Source of the DNA: Acidobacteriota bacterium
Lineage (GTDB): Bacteria; Actinomycetota; Acidimicrobiia; Acidimicrobiales; Ilumatobacteraceae
Direction of reading: 5' to 3'
Length of the DNA: 64,000 bases
Assembly: GCA_018970175.1 (NCBI GenBank)
Contig: JAGWWV010000005.1
Location: 1-64,000 of the forward strand
Under the pieces are notes generated by a model. That model did not search any database and was not told where the DNA came from. It saw only the letters and a list, made by a program, of their open reading frames with translations. Of the stretch, positions 13,635-24,953 are shown one piece after another (positions within the stretch are counted from its first letter, which is position 1; each line of letters starts with the position of its first letter). Both the position numbers and the translations under genes were made by a program.

Positions 13635-14242
13635 TCTGCGCCTCCTTCATCATCGCCACCGCCGGGCAGGGGCTCGACGTCGACGATGCCCGGCCAGGGC
13701 TTCACGATGCGTGCGAGCAGCGGAAAATCCTTGCGCAACGGGTGTCCCTCGAAGTCGCTCGGGAGATACATGTTGCGCAGATCGGGATGTCCGGCGAAGT
13801 TGATGCCGAACATCTCGTGTGTTTCACGTTCGTGCCAATTCGCGCCGGCGAACACACCGACCCAGGAGTCGACCGTCATCGCGTCGTCGGGCACGTCGGC
13901 CTTCAGGGTGACGCCGTGGTGCGTGCGGTGGTTGACGAGGCGCGCAAACACCTGCATGCGCGTCGACCCACCGGCATATCCCTGGCGGATCGTCGGGTCG
14001 ATGGGTTCGCGCTCGACCGTCGGGTCTTCTTCGCCACGACCGTACGGCGACGGCATCCAGTCGATGGCCGACAAGAAGCAGAAGTAGTCGTAGCCCAACT
14101 TTTCGCGCAACGTTTCGGCAACCTCGCGCCATGCGGACGTCTTCACGCGCACCCAAGTGTCGACGTTGCCTTCGGGTCCCTTTTCGAAGGTTTCCTCGAC
14201 GGCATCGCCGAGAACTGCGGCGATCTCAGCGAGCGACGACAA
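13631..14242 (-). CDS. nuoC: NADH-quinone oxidoreductase subunit C (cluster 1); start codon uncertain
   Basis: [43 protein letters not shown] at 14242 chosen so that it overlaps the nuoB end. Confidence 0.9.
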   Translation of the reverse strand: MSSLAEIAAVLGDAVEETFEKGPEGNVDTWVRVKTSAWREVAETLREKLGYDYFCFLSAIDWMPSPYGRGEEDPTVEREPIDPTIRQGYAGGSTRMQVFARLVNHRTHHGVTLKADVPDDAMTVDSWVGVFAGANWHERETHEMFGINFAGHPDLRNMYLPSDFEGHPLRKDFPLLARIVKPWPGIVDVEPLPGGGDDEGGAE

Positions 14243-14777
14243 CGGGCTCCCCTTTTCGCTCGGCTTCTGCGGCAGCGGCAAGCGACACGGTGCCTTCGCC
14301 ACGCCAGCGCGCTCCCATGTCTTCGTTCTTGATGCGCTGTTGCAAGAGCACGATGCCCTCGAGAAGCGCCTCGGGTCGCGGCGGACATCCGGGTACGTAC
14401 ACATCGACCGGAATGATCTGGTCGACACCCTTCGTGACCGAGTAGCTGTCCCAGTAGGGCCCACCACAGTTCGCGCAGCTACCCATCGAAATGACGTACT
14501 TCGGTTCGGGCATCTGCTCGTAGAGGCGCTTGACCGCGGGCGCCATCTTGTCGGTAACCGTGCCCGAGATGACGACCAGGTCGGCTTGTCGCGGGCTGGC
14601 CGGCAGCGGAATGACGCCGAGTCGCATGACGTCGTAACGCGGTGAGCCGAATGCCGCACCCATTTCGATCGCGCAACAGGCCAGACCCCATTGGTAGACC
14701 CACAGCGAATACGAGCGTCCCAGGTTGAAAAGAGAGTTCAGCGATTTGGGCAGGCGGCCACGATCTACGAGTCCCAT
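14226..14777 (-). CDS. nuoB: NADH-quinone oxidoreductase subunit B (cluster 1)
   Basis: [19 protein letters not shown]...[35 protein letters not shown]. Confidence 0.95.
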   Translation of the reverse strand: MGLVDRGRLPKSLNSLFNLGRSYSLWVYQWGLACCAIEMGAAFGSPRYDVMRLGVIPLPASPRQADLVVISGTVTDKMAPAVKRLYEQMPEPKYVISMGSCANCGGPYWDSYSVTKGVDQIIPVDVYVPGCPPRPEALLEGIVLLQQRIKNEDMGARWRGEGTVSLAAAAEAERKGEPVVVAR

Positions 14778-14817
14778 GTGTGTGTCTTTCTCTCGATCCT
14801 TGAATGCCCCGCGCGGA

Positions 14818-15183
14818 TCAGACCCAGCGCAGGACCCCCTTGCGCCAGGCGTAGACGAGTCCGAGCAGCAGCACGGCCACGAACACGCCCATTTCGACCA
14901 AACCAAAACTTCCGTAGCGCTCGAGTTGCGTCGCCCACGGAAACAGGAACACCGCCTCGACGTCGAACACGACGAAGAGGAGGGCAAAGACGTAGTAGCG
15001 GATTTGGCTCTGTGACCAGCCCTCGCCGACCGGGTCGACACCGCTCTCGTACGGCATGCCCTTTTCGCGGTTGGGCTTGACGGGTCGCAGGAGTGAGGCG
15101 ACCCACAGCAAGAGACCGCCGAGGAGGAAGGCTGCGAGTCCGAACCACACCACCGTGAGGTAGGACCGGAGAAAGGGGGACAT
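14818..15183 (-). CDS. nuoA: NADH-quinone oxidoreductase subunit A (cluster 1)
   Basis: [41 protein letters not shown]. Confidence 0.93.
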   Translation of the reverse strand: MSPFLRSYLTVVWFGLAAFLLGGLLLWVASLLRPVKPNREKGMPYESGVDPVGEGWSQSQIRYYVFALLFVVFDVEAVFLFPWATQLERYGSFGLVEMGVFVAVLLLGLVYAWRKGVLRWV

Positions 15184-15255
15184 CGCCTCCGAAACTACTA
15201 CCCACCCCCCGTCTGGCGTGAAACAAACGGGACAACCGCCGCTCATCGGAGTTCG

Positions 15256-15942
15256 TCAGTGAACAGTGACGCAGTGCTCGATGAACCAGTCGACGAGCCG
15301 GCGCGCCGCGCTGGCCGACACGTGCGCATGTGAATCGGTTTCCGCCGCGAGCACCGAGGGTTGGCGGCCGATGCGGGCCAGTTCCTCTGCGCCGGGGCCC
15401 GATGACCAGCGCTCGACGATCGTCGGCGTGATCTCCGGGTGGAACTGGACACCCAGGCTCGACCTCAGGAGAAAGGCCTGACACCCCTGGGGTCCGACGG
15501 CGAGTTCCGTCGCCCCGGGCGGCGGGATGAAACGGTCGTAATGCCACTGAAACCAAGGGTTTTGCCCGAAAATCGAGCCGTTTTCGCGGTCTGCGGCGAC
15601 CGAGTACCACCCGATTTCGGGCGTGGCGGCCCGTTCGACGCGTCCGCCCAGGGCGTGGGCAAGCACTTGGGCCCCGAAGCAGATCCCGAAGATCGGCGTC
15701 CCCCGTTCATGGGCATCGCGTAGGACCCGCGCCTCGCCGGCGACGAAGGCGGCGACATCCTCCCAATAGACCGACCAGTCCGACCCGAGAGGGACAACGA
15801 GGCCGATGTCCTCGGGAAGGTGGCTCCAGTCCCGGGCGTCTTCTCGGTTCCAGAGCGAGAGTTCCCATCCCAACTCGCCGAGGCGCTCGGCGACCACTCC
15901 GCCGTCGGCATCGGCGTGGTTGGCAATGATGATCGCGCGCAC
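15256..15942 (-). CDS. Class I glutamine amidotransferase-like protein (GMP synthase-type GATase1)
   Basis: GICFGAQVLAHALGG nucleophile elbow, GVQFHPEITP His/Glu motif; GTG start at 15942. Confidence 0.88.
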   Translation of the reverse strand: MRAIIIANHADADGGVVAERLGELGWELSLWNREDARDWSHLPEDIGLVVPLGSDWSVYWEDVAAFVAGEARVLRDAHERGTPIFGICFGAQVLAHALGGRVERAATPEIGWYSVAADRENGSIFGQNPWFQWHYDRFIPPPGATELAVGPQGCQAFLLRSSLGVQFHPEITPTIVERWSSGPGAEELARIGRQPSVLAAETDSHAHVSASAARRLVDWFIEHCVTVH

Positions 15943-15961
15943 AGGGGTACGGTAATTCTGA

Positions 15962-17170
15962 ATGGGTTCGGCACCAATCTCTCGCGACGAGATCCTCGCT
16001 GCGCGCGCGGCGGGTGCGGCGTACGTGAAGCGAACTCCGGTCACCGAATCGGCGGCCCTCACCGCCCTGTGCGGCGGCAACGTCGTCGTAAAGGCCGAGA
16101 ATCTGCAGCGCACCGGTTCGTTCAAGATCCGCGGCGCCATGAACAAGGTCGCCACCCTGGGTACTTCTGCATCCAGTGGCGTCGTGGCGGGGAGTGCCGG
16201 CAACCATGCCCAGGCCATCGCCTTTGCCGCTCAGGTCAACGGGATCGCCTGCGAGATTTTCGTGCCGGCGGGCGCGTCGATTTCAAAGATCGCCGCATGT
16301 CGCGGCTACGGAGCGACGATTTCCGAGGGTGGTGACTCGCTCGACAACGCGGTCGCACTGGCGAAAGAGCGCGCCGCAGCAACCGGCATGAACTTCTGCC
16401 ACCCCTACGACGACCCGGCGGTGGTCGCGGGTCAGGCGACACTCGGTCTCGAGCTCGTCGAAGACATCGCCGACCTGCGTACCGTCATCATTCCGCTCGG
16501 GGGTGGTGGCCTGACGGGCGGAGCCGCGATCGCACTCAAGTCGCACGACCCGCGTATCAAGGTGATCGGCGTGCAGGTCAGTGCATGTGCGCCGTACGCA
16601 CACCTTCCCGCGCCCGAGGGTCCCGTCGTCACCCTGGCCGACGGCATCGCCGTCAAGAAACCGGGGGTCGTCACGCGGCCAATCATCGAGGAGTACGTCG
16701 ACGACATCGTCGTCGTGGAAGAAGACGACGTGGCCGACGCGATGATTCTCCTGATGGAGCGCGGAAAACTCCTCGTCGAGGGAGGTGGTGCGGTCGGCGC
16801 ATCGGCACTGATGCGCGGACTGGTTCGGCCGGCAACCGACGGCGTCACCTGCGTCGTTTTGTCCGGTGGCAACGTCGATCTCGGTCTTCTTCCGGGCCTC
16901 GTACGACGTCACGAAACGCAGGCCGGTCGGCGGCTCCTCATTTTTGCGCGCATCCCCGACCGCCCGGGTGGCCTCGCCAACCTTCTCACCCTCCTCGCGG
17001 GTCATGGCGCAAACCTGATCGAAGTCGAACACGTTCGTGAAGGTGTCGACCTGCACGTTCGCGAGACCGGCGTGCAGATCGTTCTCGAAACCCGTGGCAC
17101 CGAACATGCCGACGTCGTCGTCGACGCGGCGCGGCGTGCAGGTTACGAAATCGAAGAACTCGAGCGTTGA
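15962..17170 (+). CDS. ilvA: Threonine ammonia-lyase (PLP fold type II) with C-terminal ACT domain
   Basis: KAENLQRTGSFKIRGAMNK PLP-Lys motif, SAGNHAQAIAF, IPLGGGGLTGG, C-terminal ACT (RIPDRPGGLANLLTLLAGHGANLIEVEH). Confidence 0.92.
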   Translation: MGSAPISRDEILAARAAGAAYVKRTPVTESAALTALCGGNVVVKAENLQRTGSFKIRGAMNKVATLGTSASSGVVAGSAGNHAQAIAFAAQVNGIACEIFVPAGASISKIAACRGYGATISEGGDSLDNAVALAKERAAATGMNFCHPYDDPAVVAGQATLGLELVEDIADLRTVIIPLGGGGLTGGAAIALKSHDPRIKVIGVQVSACAPYAHLPAPEGPVVTLADGIAVKKPGVVTRPIIEEYVDDIVVVEEDDVADAMILLMERGKLLVEGGGAVGASALMRGLVRPATDGVTCVVLSGGNVDLGLLPGLVRRHETQAGRRLLIFARIPDRPGGLANLLTLLAGHGANLIEVEHVREGVDLHVRETGVQIVLETRGTEHADVVVDAARRAGYEIEELER

Positions 17171-17173
17171 CGC

Positions 17174-18685
17174 TCAACGTCCGGCGAGGTTGATCACCTG
17201 GCGGGTCGCATCGAGCAACCAACCTGGCACCACACCAACCACCAGCGTGAAGACGACTGCCGCGGTGACCGCGAGACCGGAGAGAAACGGCACGCGCGGC
17301 GCGGCCCCTTCACCCTCGGCATCGTCCATCCATGCGCTCACCATGATGCGAAGGTAGAGATACGCACCGATGACCGACGAGAGCATCGCGATGATCGCGA
17401 TTGCATAACTGCGGGTTTCAACCGACGCCTGGATGACACCGAACTTCGCGACGAACCCCGACGTGAGCGGCATGCCGGCTTGGGCGAGAAGGAACACGGT
17501 GAGTGCAAGAGCAAGAGCCGGACGTCGACGTCCGAGTCCGCGCAGATCACCGAGATTCGACGCGACGTCGCCCTTGCCCGACACGAGACCGACGATGGTG
17601 AACGTTCCGATGACGAGCACCGTGTAGAGAAGCAGGTAAGTCATCGCCGAGGCAATGCCGTCGCTTGCACTTGGTGACGTCGTATGCGACGCAGCCTCGA
17701 CCCCGAGAAGAATGAATCCGGCGTGGCTGATTGACGAGTACGCGAGCATGCGCTTGACGTTGGTTTGTGTGACCGCCAGAACGGAGCCGACGACCAGACT
17801 GAGGACGGCGAGCACCCACACCACGGGACGCCAATCGTCGACGCGACTTTCGAGGGCGGTCACGCTGATGCGCAGGAACGCGGCGAACGCGGCGGTCTTG
17901 CCGGCCGACGCCATGAACGACGTCACCGGCGTCGGTGCGCCTTGGTAGACGTCGGGTGTCCACACCTGGAACGGCACCGCGGCAACCTTGAAGGCCAGGC
18001 CGACGAGAAGCAACCCGATTCCGACCAACAACAAGACGTCGTTGCGCGGGAACACCTGCGACGTCGACAGGGTCTCCATGATGCGACCGAGGTTCGTGTG
18101 GCTCGTTGCTCCGTAAATGAGGGCGATGCCGTACAGGAAGAACGCCGATGAAAAACCGCCGAGGATGAAGTACTTGAGCCCGGCTTCCTGGCTTTCTTCG
18201 CGGCGCCTGTTGCTCGCCGCGAGAACGTAGAGGGCAAGGCTCAGGGTTTCGAGACCGAGGAACAAGACGACGAGGTCCTGCGAGGCGACCATCACGATGC
18301 CGCCGATTGCGGCTGCGAGGTACAGCACGAACAATTCAGGCCCGTCCTCGTTTTCGCGTACGAGGTAGTCGCTGGTCGTCAGGCTGGCCAGGAGCACCGC
18401 AATACAGATGGTGATGGTGCCGAGAACCGCGAAGTGGTCGAATGCAAGCGCGTCGCCGATGATCGTCTCGGGCTTGCCGTCACTCAGGTTGTCCCACAAG
18501 AAGAAACAAAAGACGATTGCGGTCGCAGCGGTTGCCGCACTGACGATGCCGTACAGACCGCGCGGCCACTGCGGAAGCAGCGATCCGAACAGCATGAGAA
18601 TGCACGCGCCGGCCAGCAGTGTGAGGAGCGGGCTGAGGGTGAACCACGGAATCGAGGGTCCGACAAGGGTTTCTGCTGCGAACAT
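17174..18685 (-). CDS. nuoN: NADH-quinone oxidoreductase subunit N (cluster 2)
   Basis: FQVWTPDVYQGAPTPVTSFMASAGKTAAFAAFLR motif. Confidence 0.94.
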   Translation of the reverse strand: MFAAETLVGPSIPWFTLSPLLTLLAGACILMLFGSLLPQWPRGLYGIVSAATAATAIVFCFFLWDNLSDGKPETIIGDALAFDHFAVLGTITICIAVLLASLTTSDYLVRENEDGPELFVLYLAAAIGGIVMVASQDLVVLFLGLETLSLALYVLAASNRRREESQEAGLKYFILGGFSSAFFLYGIALIYGATSHTNLGRIMETLSTSQVFPRNDVLLLVGIGLLLVGLAFKVAAVPFQVWTPDVYQGAPTPVTSFMASAGKTAAFAAFLRISVTALESRVDDWRPVVWVLAVLSLVVGSVLAVTQTNVKRMLAYSSISHAGFILLGVEAASHTTSPSASDGIASAMTYLLLYTVLVIGTFTIVGLVSGKGDVASNLGDLRGLGRRRPALALALTVFLLAQAGMPLTSGFVAKFGVIQASVETRSYAIAIIAMLSSVIGAYLYLRIMVSAWMDDAEGEGAAPRVPFLSGLAVTAAVVFTLVVGVVPGWLLDATRQVINLAGR

Positions 18686-18687
18686 GC

Positions 18688-20295
18688 TCAGCCTCCGTGC
18701 CCTTCGGACTTCTCATCCGACTTCTTGTCGGACGAGTGGTCGACGGGTGCGATTTCCTTCTCGGTGAACTCGAGGTCGCGACCCGTACGTTCCTCGACGT
18801 GGGTGACGAGGGCCTTCACACTCGGCTCGATGCGATCGAGCATCGGCTTCGGGAAGACACCGGTGAAGACGATCGCCGCGATGAATGCAAGGAGGAGCAT
18901 CCCTTCCCGTGGACGAAGCTCTTCGAAAGTCGAGTTTGCTTCGTCGGGTTCGCCATGGAAAACACGTTGGTAGGCCCACAGCAAATAGAGCGCCGCGAGG
19001 ATGACACCGGTGGCGCCGATGACGACCCACCAGCGAGCGTTGCCGAACGATCCGATGAGGATGAGGAACTCTCCGACGAAACCGTTGAGGCCGGGCACGC
19101 CGATCGAAGACAGCATGACCACCATGAACGCCGCCGCAAAGATCGGCGCCACGCTCTGCAGGCCCTTCAGTTCCGAAATCTCCCGGGTGTGGCGACGCTC
19201 GTAGATCATGCCAACCAGCAAGAAGAGTGCGCCGGTGGAAACGCCGTGGTTCACCATCTGCATCACGCCACCCGTGATCGCCTGCGACGTGAAGGCGAAC
19301 GTACCGAGGACGATGAACCCGAGGTGCGCGACGGACGAGTATGCGACGAGTCGCTTCAGGTCCTTTTGCATCGTGGCTGCGATCGCGCCCCACAGAATGC
19401 CCACGACGGCAAGCGTGAGGAAAAGTGGTCGCGCCCACACCGACGCCTCGGGGAAGAGGTAAAGACCGAAACGCAGGAAGCCGTAGGTACCCAACTTCAA
19501 CAAGACACCGGCGAGAATGACCGAACCGCCGGTCGGCGCCTGCGTGTGCGCATCGGGCAGCCAGGTGTGCAGCGGGAAGAGCGGCACCTTGACGGCGAAT
19601 GCGATGGCGAACGCCATGAAGAGCCAACGCCCGGTCGAGGTTGCGAAGTCGGCGCCCTCCCCGAGCTTCACGAGATCGAACGTGACGTAACCGAGGCTGT
19701 TCTTTGCGAGAACCGCCGTCGCGATGATGCCGACCAGCATGAAGGCCGAACCGAACATCGTGTACAGGAAGAACTTCGTCGCGGCGTAGACGCGTTGGTC
19801 GTAGCCCCAGCCACCGATGAGGAAGTACATCGGCACGAGAACGATTTCGAAGAAGAGGAAGAAGAGGAAGAGGTCGAGGCTGATGAAACTTCCCATCACA
19901 CCGGCCTCGAGGACCAGCATCCATCCGAGGTATCGCTTGTGATCGTGGTGCGGGTCGATGCCGGCGATGACGAGCGGAAAGAGGAAGCCCGTCAGTACGA
20001 CGAGGAAGAGGGAAATACCGTCGACACCGACGTGCCAGCCGATGCCCCAGTCACGGATCCATGGGTGCTGCGACACGAACTGGAATCCGGCGTCGGCAGT
20101 TTCGAACGACGAAAGAAGCCAGACGCTGAGGCCCGCCGTGATGGTGCTCGCGACAAGGGCGACGAACTTGGTCGACTCGGGTCGACGGTTGCTCGTGAGA
20201 ATGGTGAGGATGCCGCCGATCGCCGGGACGAGAACGAGCGCCGTCAGGATCGGAAACGAGAGACTCGCGCCGTGAGCTGCTTCTGCGGCGTACAT
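18688..20295 (-). CDS. nuoM: NADH-quinone oxidoreductase subunit M (cluster 2)
   Basis: LHTWLPDAHTQAPTGGSVILAGVLLKLGTYGFLRFGL; start refined to MYAAEAAHG. Confidence 0.95.
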   Translation of the reverse strand: MYAAEAAHGASLSFPILTALVLVPAIGGILTILTSNRRPESTKFVALVASTITAGLSVWLLSSFETADAGFQFVSQHPWIRDWGIGWHVGVDGISLFLVVLTGFLFPLVIAGIDPHHDHKRYLGWMLVLEAGVMGSFISLDLFLFFLFFEIVLVPMYFLIGGWGYDQRVYAATKFFLYTMFGSAFMLVGIIATAVLAKNSLGYVTFDLVKLGEGADFATSTGRWLFMAFAIAFAVKVPLFPLHTWLPDAHTQAPTGGSVILAGVLLKLGTYGFLRFGLYLFPEASVWARPLFLTLAVVGILWGAIAATMQKDLKRLVAYSSVAHLGFIVLGTFAFTSQAITGGVMQMVNHGVSTGALFLLVGMIYERRHTREISELKGLQSVAPIFAAAFMVVMLSSIGVPGLNGFVGEFLILIGSFGNARWWVVIGATGVILAALYLLWAYQRVFHGEPDEANSTFEELRPREGMLLLAFIAAIVFTGVFPKPMLDRIEPSVKALVTHVEERTGRDLEFTEKEIAPVDHSSDKKSDEKSEGHGG

Positions 20296-22205
20296 CAGGC
20301 GATCCCCCTGTAGACGAACCAAACCAGCATGACGAGCACCGCGATTGCGATGATCGCCGCGTAGGCACGAACGAATCCGCTCTGCACGCGTCGGGTGACG
20401 CCGCTCGCCGATCGGACCGCGACCCCGGTTCCGCGCACCGCACCATCGATGACCTTCGCATCGGCCCATGCGACGGCATCGAACGCCCTGCGTCCGGGAC
20501 CACCCATGAAGTTCGAGACGAGACGGTCGTAGAACCAACCGTTTGCGAGGAGCTCGGGCTCGATCGCCTTCACCTTCTTCTTCGCATACACCGAGACGGC
20601 TGCGGCGATTCCGGCCAAGGCAACGAGGATTGCAACGCCCATGAGCACGTACTTGTTGTCATAGGCCCATGAACCCTTGATGCTCGCTTCGCCGTGTTCG
20701 ATGACGGGTTCGAGCCACTTCTCCAGGAAATGCAGGTCCTTGGTGAACGGCAGCTGCAGGGCGCCACCGACGATGGAAAGGCCGGCGAGAACGACGAGCG
20801 GCAGCAACATGATTCGCGGGCTCTCGTGCGGCTTGAAGTCGCCGTGAGCACCGTGTTCTTCACTGTGGTCGTTCCAGCGAGCCTCACCGAAGAACACCAT
20901 GATGACCTGACGGGTCATGTAGAAGGCGGTGAGCAACGCGGTCACCAAACCGACCACGTAGAGCGCCCTGTTGTTGGCGTACACGTAGAGGAGAATTTCG
21001 TCCTTCGACCAGAACCCGGCGAACGGCGGCACTCCGGCAATCGCCAGCCAGCCGATGATGAAGGTTACGGCGGTGACCGGCATCAACTTGCGAAGCGCTC
21101 CCATGCGTCGCATGTCTTGTTCGTGGTGCATGCCATGGATGACCGAACCCGAACCCAGGAAGAGCAGGGCCTTGAAGAAGGCATGGGTGACCATGTGGAA
21201 GATCGCCGCTACGTATGCGCCCGAGCCGACGGCAAGGAACATGTAACCGAGCTGCGAGACCGTCGAATACGCGAGCACCTTCTTGATGTCGTTCTGCGCG
21301 ACTGCGATGGTTGCCGCAAAGAGCGCCGTTGCCGCGCCCACCACCGCGATGATCATCGGGGCCCATGTGTAGGCCTCGTGGATGACGGGGTTCATTCGTG
21401 TCATCAGGAATACACCCGCGGTCACCATGGTCGCCGCGTGGATGAGGGCGGAAACCGGGGTGGGACCTTCCATCGCGTCTGGCAACCAGATGTAGAGAGG
21501 CAACTGCGCGCTCTTTCCGCACGCTCCGACGAAGAGCATGAGCGCAATGGCCGTCGCGGTCACCTGACTGAGCGAGCCACCGATCGCGGCATCGTTGATT
21601 CCCTTGTACGACAGCGTTCCGACCGAGGCAAACGCGAGGAACATGGCGGTCATGACGCCCCAGTCACCCACACGGTTGGTGACGAAGGCCTTCTTGCCGG
21701 CGGTGGCCGCACTCTCGCGCGTGTGCCAGAAGGAGATGAGGAAGTACGAGCACGTGCCGACTCCCTCCCAACCGAGGAACGTAACGAGAAGGTTTTCGCC
21801 GAGTACGAGCATCAGCATCGAAAAGGCGAACAAGTTGAGGTAGATGAAGAACTTCGAGAACTTCGGATCGCCGTGCATGTAGCCGACGGCGTAGAGGTGA
21901 ATGAGCGTGCCGATTCCGGTGACGAAGAGTGCCATCGTGATCGACAGCGGATCGGCGAGGAACGCCATCTTGACTTCGAGCGAACCCACCGGGATCCAAG
22001 TGAACAAGTCGATGACGTGCGAGCGCTCTTCCGCACTCTTCGACAGCATGTCGAAGAACGTGAGGGCGGTGACCACGAACGCTCCCCCGCACATTGCCGC
22101 CGCCAGGTATCCGGCGCGGGGCTCACCCAACCTGCGTCCGAAGAGCACGAGCAGGAGGAAACCGGCAAGCGGCAGAGCGGGGATCAACCAGACGACGTCG
22201 AGCAT
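20295..22205 (-). CDS. nuoL: NADH-quinone oxidoreductase subunit L (cluster 2)
   Basis: LYIWLPDAMEGPTPVSALIHAATMVTAGVFLMTR. Confidence 0.95.
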   Translation of the reverse strand: MLDVVWLIPALPLAGFLLLVLFGRRLGEPRAGYLAAAMCGGAFVVTALTFFDMLSKSAEERSHVIDLFTWIPVGSLEVKMAFLADPLSITMALFVTGIGTLIHLYAVGYMHGDPKFSKFFIYLNLFAFSMLMLVLGENLLVTFLGWEGVGTCSYFLISFWHTRESAATAGKKAFVTNRVGDWGVMTAMFLAFASVGTLSYKGINDAAIGGSLSQVTATAIALMLFVGACGKSAQLPLYIWLPDAMEGPTPVSALIHAATMVTAGVFLMTRMNPVIHEAYTWAPMIIAVVGAATALFAATIAVAQNDIKKVLAYSTVSQLGYMFLAVGSGAYVAAIFHMVTHAFFKALLFLGSGSVIHGMHHEQDMRRMGALRKLMPVTAVTFIIGWLAIAGVPPFAGFWSKDEILLYVYANNRALYVVGLVTALLTAFYMTRQVIMVFFGEARWNDHSEEHGAHGDFKPHESPRIMLLPLVVLAGLSIVGGALQLPFTKDLHFLEKWLEPVIEHGEASIKGSWAYDNKYVLMGVAILVALAGIAAAVSVYAKKKVKAIEPELLANGWFYDRLVSNFMGGPGRRAFDAVAWADAKVIDGAVRGTGVAVRSASGVTRRVQSGFVRAYAAIIAIAVLVMLVWFVYRGIA

Positions 22206-22209
22206 GGAT

Positions 22210-22539
22210 CTAACCCTTCAGCGCCGCGAGGTCGTCGGCTGTCGCCTGCTGACGGCGACGCATGATGGACACGATGATGCCGAGACCGACAACGACCTCG
22301 GCCGCGGCAACGACGAGGACGAAGAAAACGGCCGTCTGGCCGTCGATGTCGGTGAGTTCCGTGGCGAGCGCGACGAACGTGAGGTTCACGGCGTTCAACA
22401 TGAGCTCGATGCACATGAACATGATGAGCGGGTTGCGGCGAACGAGAACGCCGATCATGCCGATCGCAAACAGACCCGCTGCGAGAACCAGATACCAGGT
22501 CGTGGTGGGCACCACTGCGGCCGCAATCATGCCAATCAT
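22210..22539 (-). CDS. nuoK: NADH-quinone oxidoreductase subunit K (cluster 2)
   Basis: [30 protein letters not shown]. Confidence 0.95.
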   Translation of the reverse strand: MIGMIAAAVVPTTTWYLVLAAGLFAIGMIGVLVRRNPLIMFMCIELMLNAVNLTFVALATELTDIDGQTAVFFVLVVAAAEVVVGLGIIVSIMRRRQQATADDLAALKG

Positions 22540-23078
22540 GCGGAGGTCCTGTCGGACTTGCGGCGACGTGCGAGAACGACGGTTCCGACGACGGCGACAA
22601 TGAGAAGAACTGAGGTCAATTCGAAGGCCACGACGTAGTCCCCGAAGATCGACCGTGCGATCTGACGGATGTTTCCGTCGGGATCCTGCAGGTTCGCAAC
22701 TTGAACACCGTCACCCTTGAATCTGAACGACTCGCGCGCACGGACGACAGCGGTCGTGAGAACCGCGAACACTCCGAGACCCAGGATCACGGCAAGTGGA
22801 CGCTGAATCCGGCCGAGTGGCTCGGTACGGAGGTCTTCGGCACGGTCGACGCCGAGCAGCATGATCACGAAGAGGAAGAGGACGACGATCGCGCCCGCGT
22901 AAACGATCACCTGAACCGCGGCGAGAAAGTTCGCTTCGCGCGAAACGAACAACACCGCGATACCAAAGAGGGTGAGAATCATGCTGAGGGCCGCGTGAAC
23001 CGGATTCGAGCGCAACACGACACCAAGCGCGCCGACGAGAACCATGAGCGCGGCGCAGACGAAGACGAACAACTCCAT
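22536..23078 (-). CDS. nuoJ: NADH-quinone oxidoreductase subunit J (cluster 2)
   Basis: [53 protein letters not shown]. Confidence 0.94.
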   Translation of the reverse strand: MELFVFVCAALMVLVGALGVVLRSNPVHAALSMILTLFGIAVLFVSREANFLAAVQVIVYAGAIVVLFLFVIMLLGVDRAEDLRTEPLGRIQRPLAVILGLGVFAVLTTAVVRARESFRFKGDGVQVANLQDPDGNIRQIARSIFGDYVVAFELTSVLLIVAVVGTVVLARRRKSDRTSA

Positions 23079-23720
23079 TCAGCGACCGTCCCGATCGGTT
23101 TGCGCCGGCTCGGCCGCACGGATGCCATGGCCGAGCTCGCCGCTCCACGCCACGATGCCTTCGAAATCGGCATCGCCGCTGGGTGACGTTGCACGCATCC
23201 AGCCCGACGTGTGCTGGTCCTCCCCCGGCCGCCAGTCTTCCCAGGGCAAGTGCTGGGGCTTGCCCGAATCGTCGACGAGCAACTCGGACTTGGTGTAGAT
23301 CGCGTCGCGACGGTTCGTGAACGAGAACTCGAAGAGCTTGGTTTCGGTGATCGCTTCGGTCGGACAGGCCTCGACGCACATGTCGCAATGGATGCAGCGG
23401 AGATAGTTGATTTCGTAGACGAAACCGAAGCGTTCGCCCGGTGACGTCGGATCGGCGGGGTCGTTGTCCTTGCCGCGCACGTAGATGCACTTCGCCGGAC
23501 ACACGCCGGCACACAGTTCGCAGCCGATGCACTTCTCCATGCCGTCTTCGTAACGGTTGAGAACGTGCCGGCCATGGAGGCGCTCGGGCTTGTCGATCTT
23601 TTCGTCGTGCTTTTCCTTCTTGCCACGACGGAACATGCGCCCACCCGAGTATTCGGTGGTCACACGGTTGCGCTTGCCGTGCTGGCGGACCGTGACGAGG
23701 AATCCTCCGAGATAACCCAT
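23079..23720 (-). CDS. nuoI: NADH-quinone oxidoreductase subunit I (cluster 2)
   Basis: [40 protein letters not shown]. Confidence 0.95.
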   Translation of the reverse strand: MGYLGGFLVTVRQHGKRNRVTTEYSGGRMFRRGKKEKHDEKIDKPERLHGRHVLNRYEDGMEKCIGCELCAGVCPAKCIYVRGKDNDPADPTSPGERFGFVYEINYLRCIHCDMCVEACPTEAITETKLFEFSFTNRRDAIYTKSELLVDDSGKPQHLPWEDWRPGEDQHTSGWMRATSPSGDADFEGIVAWSGELGHGIRAAEPAQTDRDGR

Positions 23721-24953
23721 CTAGAACTGCACCCCCTCGGCTTCGCGGTTGCGGTCACTCGACCGGAAAGCGAGCTGCATCATGATGAACGCGATGATGA
23801 TCACCGCGAGTGACAAGGGCACGACAAGCCACTGATCCCAGCCACGATCGTCGGCGAGCCGCTGCGCGGCGAGGAGCATGAACCAGCCGAGCGATGCGGG
23901 GATGAGGAACTTCCATCCGAGGTCCATCAGTTGGTCGTAACGGAAACGCGGAAGCGTGCCGCGGAACCACACGTAGATGTAGAGGAAGACCAGCACCTTG
24001 AGGAGCAGCCACACCGTGCCCTCGAGGGCGTTCGGGATGAGCGGGATGTCGAGCGTCGTGTCACCGATCGTGATCGGCTGCGGGCCACCGAAGAACAAGG
24101 TCACGATGAACGCCGACATCGTGATCGTGTTCATGAATTCGGCAAGGAAGAAGAGGGCGAACCGAATGGACGAGTACTCGGTGTTGAAACCGCCAACCAG
24201 TTCCTGCTCGGCTTCGACGAGGTCGAACGGTGGGCGGTTCAGTTCGGCAGTCGCAGAGACGAGGAAGATGAGGAATGGAACGACGCCTGTCGCGACGAGG
24301 TTCCACGACCCGATCGACGACTGTGCGTCGACGATGCCGCTCGTCGAGAGCGTCCCGCAGACGAGAATGACCGCGGCGAGCGAAAGACCGAGTGACGCCT
24401 CGTAACTGACCATCTGCGCCGACGCGCGGACCGAGCCGAGAAGCGGATACTTCGAACCGCTTGACCAACCCGCAAGCATGATGCCGTAGACCGCGATCGA
24501 CGAGATGGCGAGTGCGAAAAGAACGCCGACGGGCGGATCGGCGAGCTGGACTCGCGTCGTTTCACCGAACCAGGTGACGAATCCCCCGTTGCCGTCACGG
24601 AAGTCCCCGCCGAGCGGAATGATGGCGAACGCCAGAAACGCCGGAACGAACGAGAGATACGGGGCCAGACGGAACACGAACTTGTCGGCCTTTTCGGGAA
24701 GCAGATCTTCCTTGAAGAACAACTTGATGCCGTCGGCGAGCGTTTGCAACAGACCGAAGGGGCCGGCTTTGTTGGGACCGATGCGGTTCTGCATGCCGGC
24801 GATCGCCTTGCGCTCGAACCACACCATCAGCATCGTCGCCACGAGTCCGACGACGAACACGACCAACACCTTCATCAAGACGATGAGCAGCGGAGTCCAG
24901 AGAAGGTCACCGTCGAGGAGCGGGTCGATCGCAAGAAACGAGGGAACGTTCAC
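23721..24953 (-). CDS. nuoH: NADH-quinone oxidoreductase subunit H (cluster 2)
   Basis: MQNRIGPNKAGPFGLLQTLADGIKLFFKEDLLPEKADKF; ELNRPPFDLVEAEQELVGGFNTEYSS. Confidence 0.95.
   Translation of the reverse strand: MNVPSFLAIDPLLDGDLLWTPLLIVLMKVLVVFVVGLVATMLMVWFERKAIAGMQNRIGPNKAGPFGLLQTLADGIKLFFKEDLLPEKADKFVFRLAPYLSFVPAFLAFAIIPLGGDFRDGNGGFVTWFGETTRVQLADPPVGVLFALAISSIAVYGIMLAGWSSGSKYPLLGSVRASAQMVSYEASLGLSLAAVILVCGTLSTSGIVDAQSSIGSWNLVATGVVPFLIFLVSATAELNRPPFDLVEAEQELVGGFNTEYSSIRFALFFLAEFMNTITMSAFIVTLFFGGPQPITIGDTTLDIPLIPNALEGTVWLLLKVLVFLYIYVWFRGTLPRFRYDQLMDLGWKFLIPASLGWFMLLAAQRLADDRGWDQWLVVPLSLAVIIIAFIMMQLAFRSSDRNREAEGVQF

Noticed and set aside
20694-22265. 523-aa plus-strand ORF opposite nuoL of cluster 2
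   Set aside because: Antisense shadow of nuoL, same compositional signature as the others.
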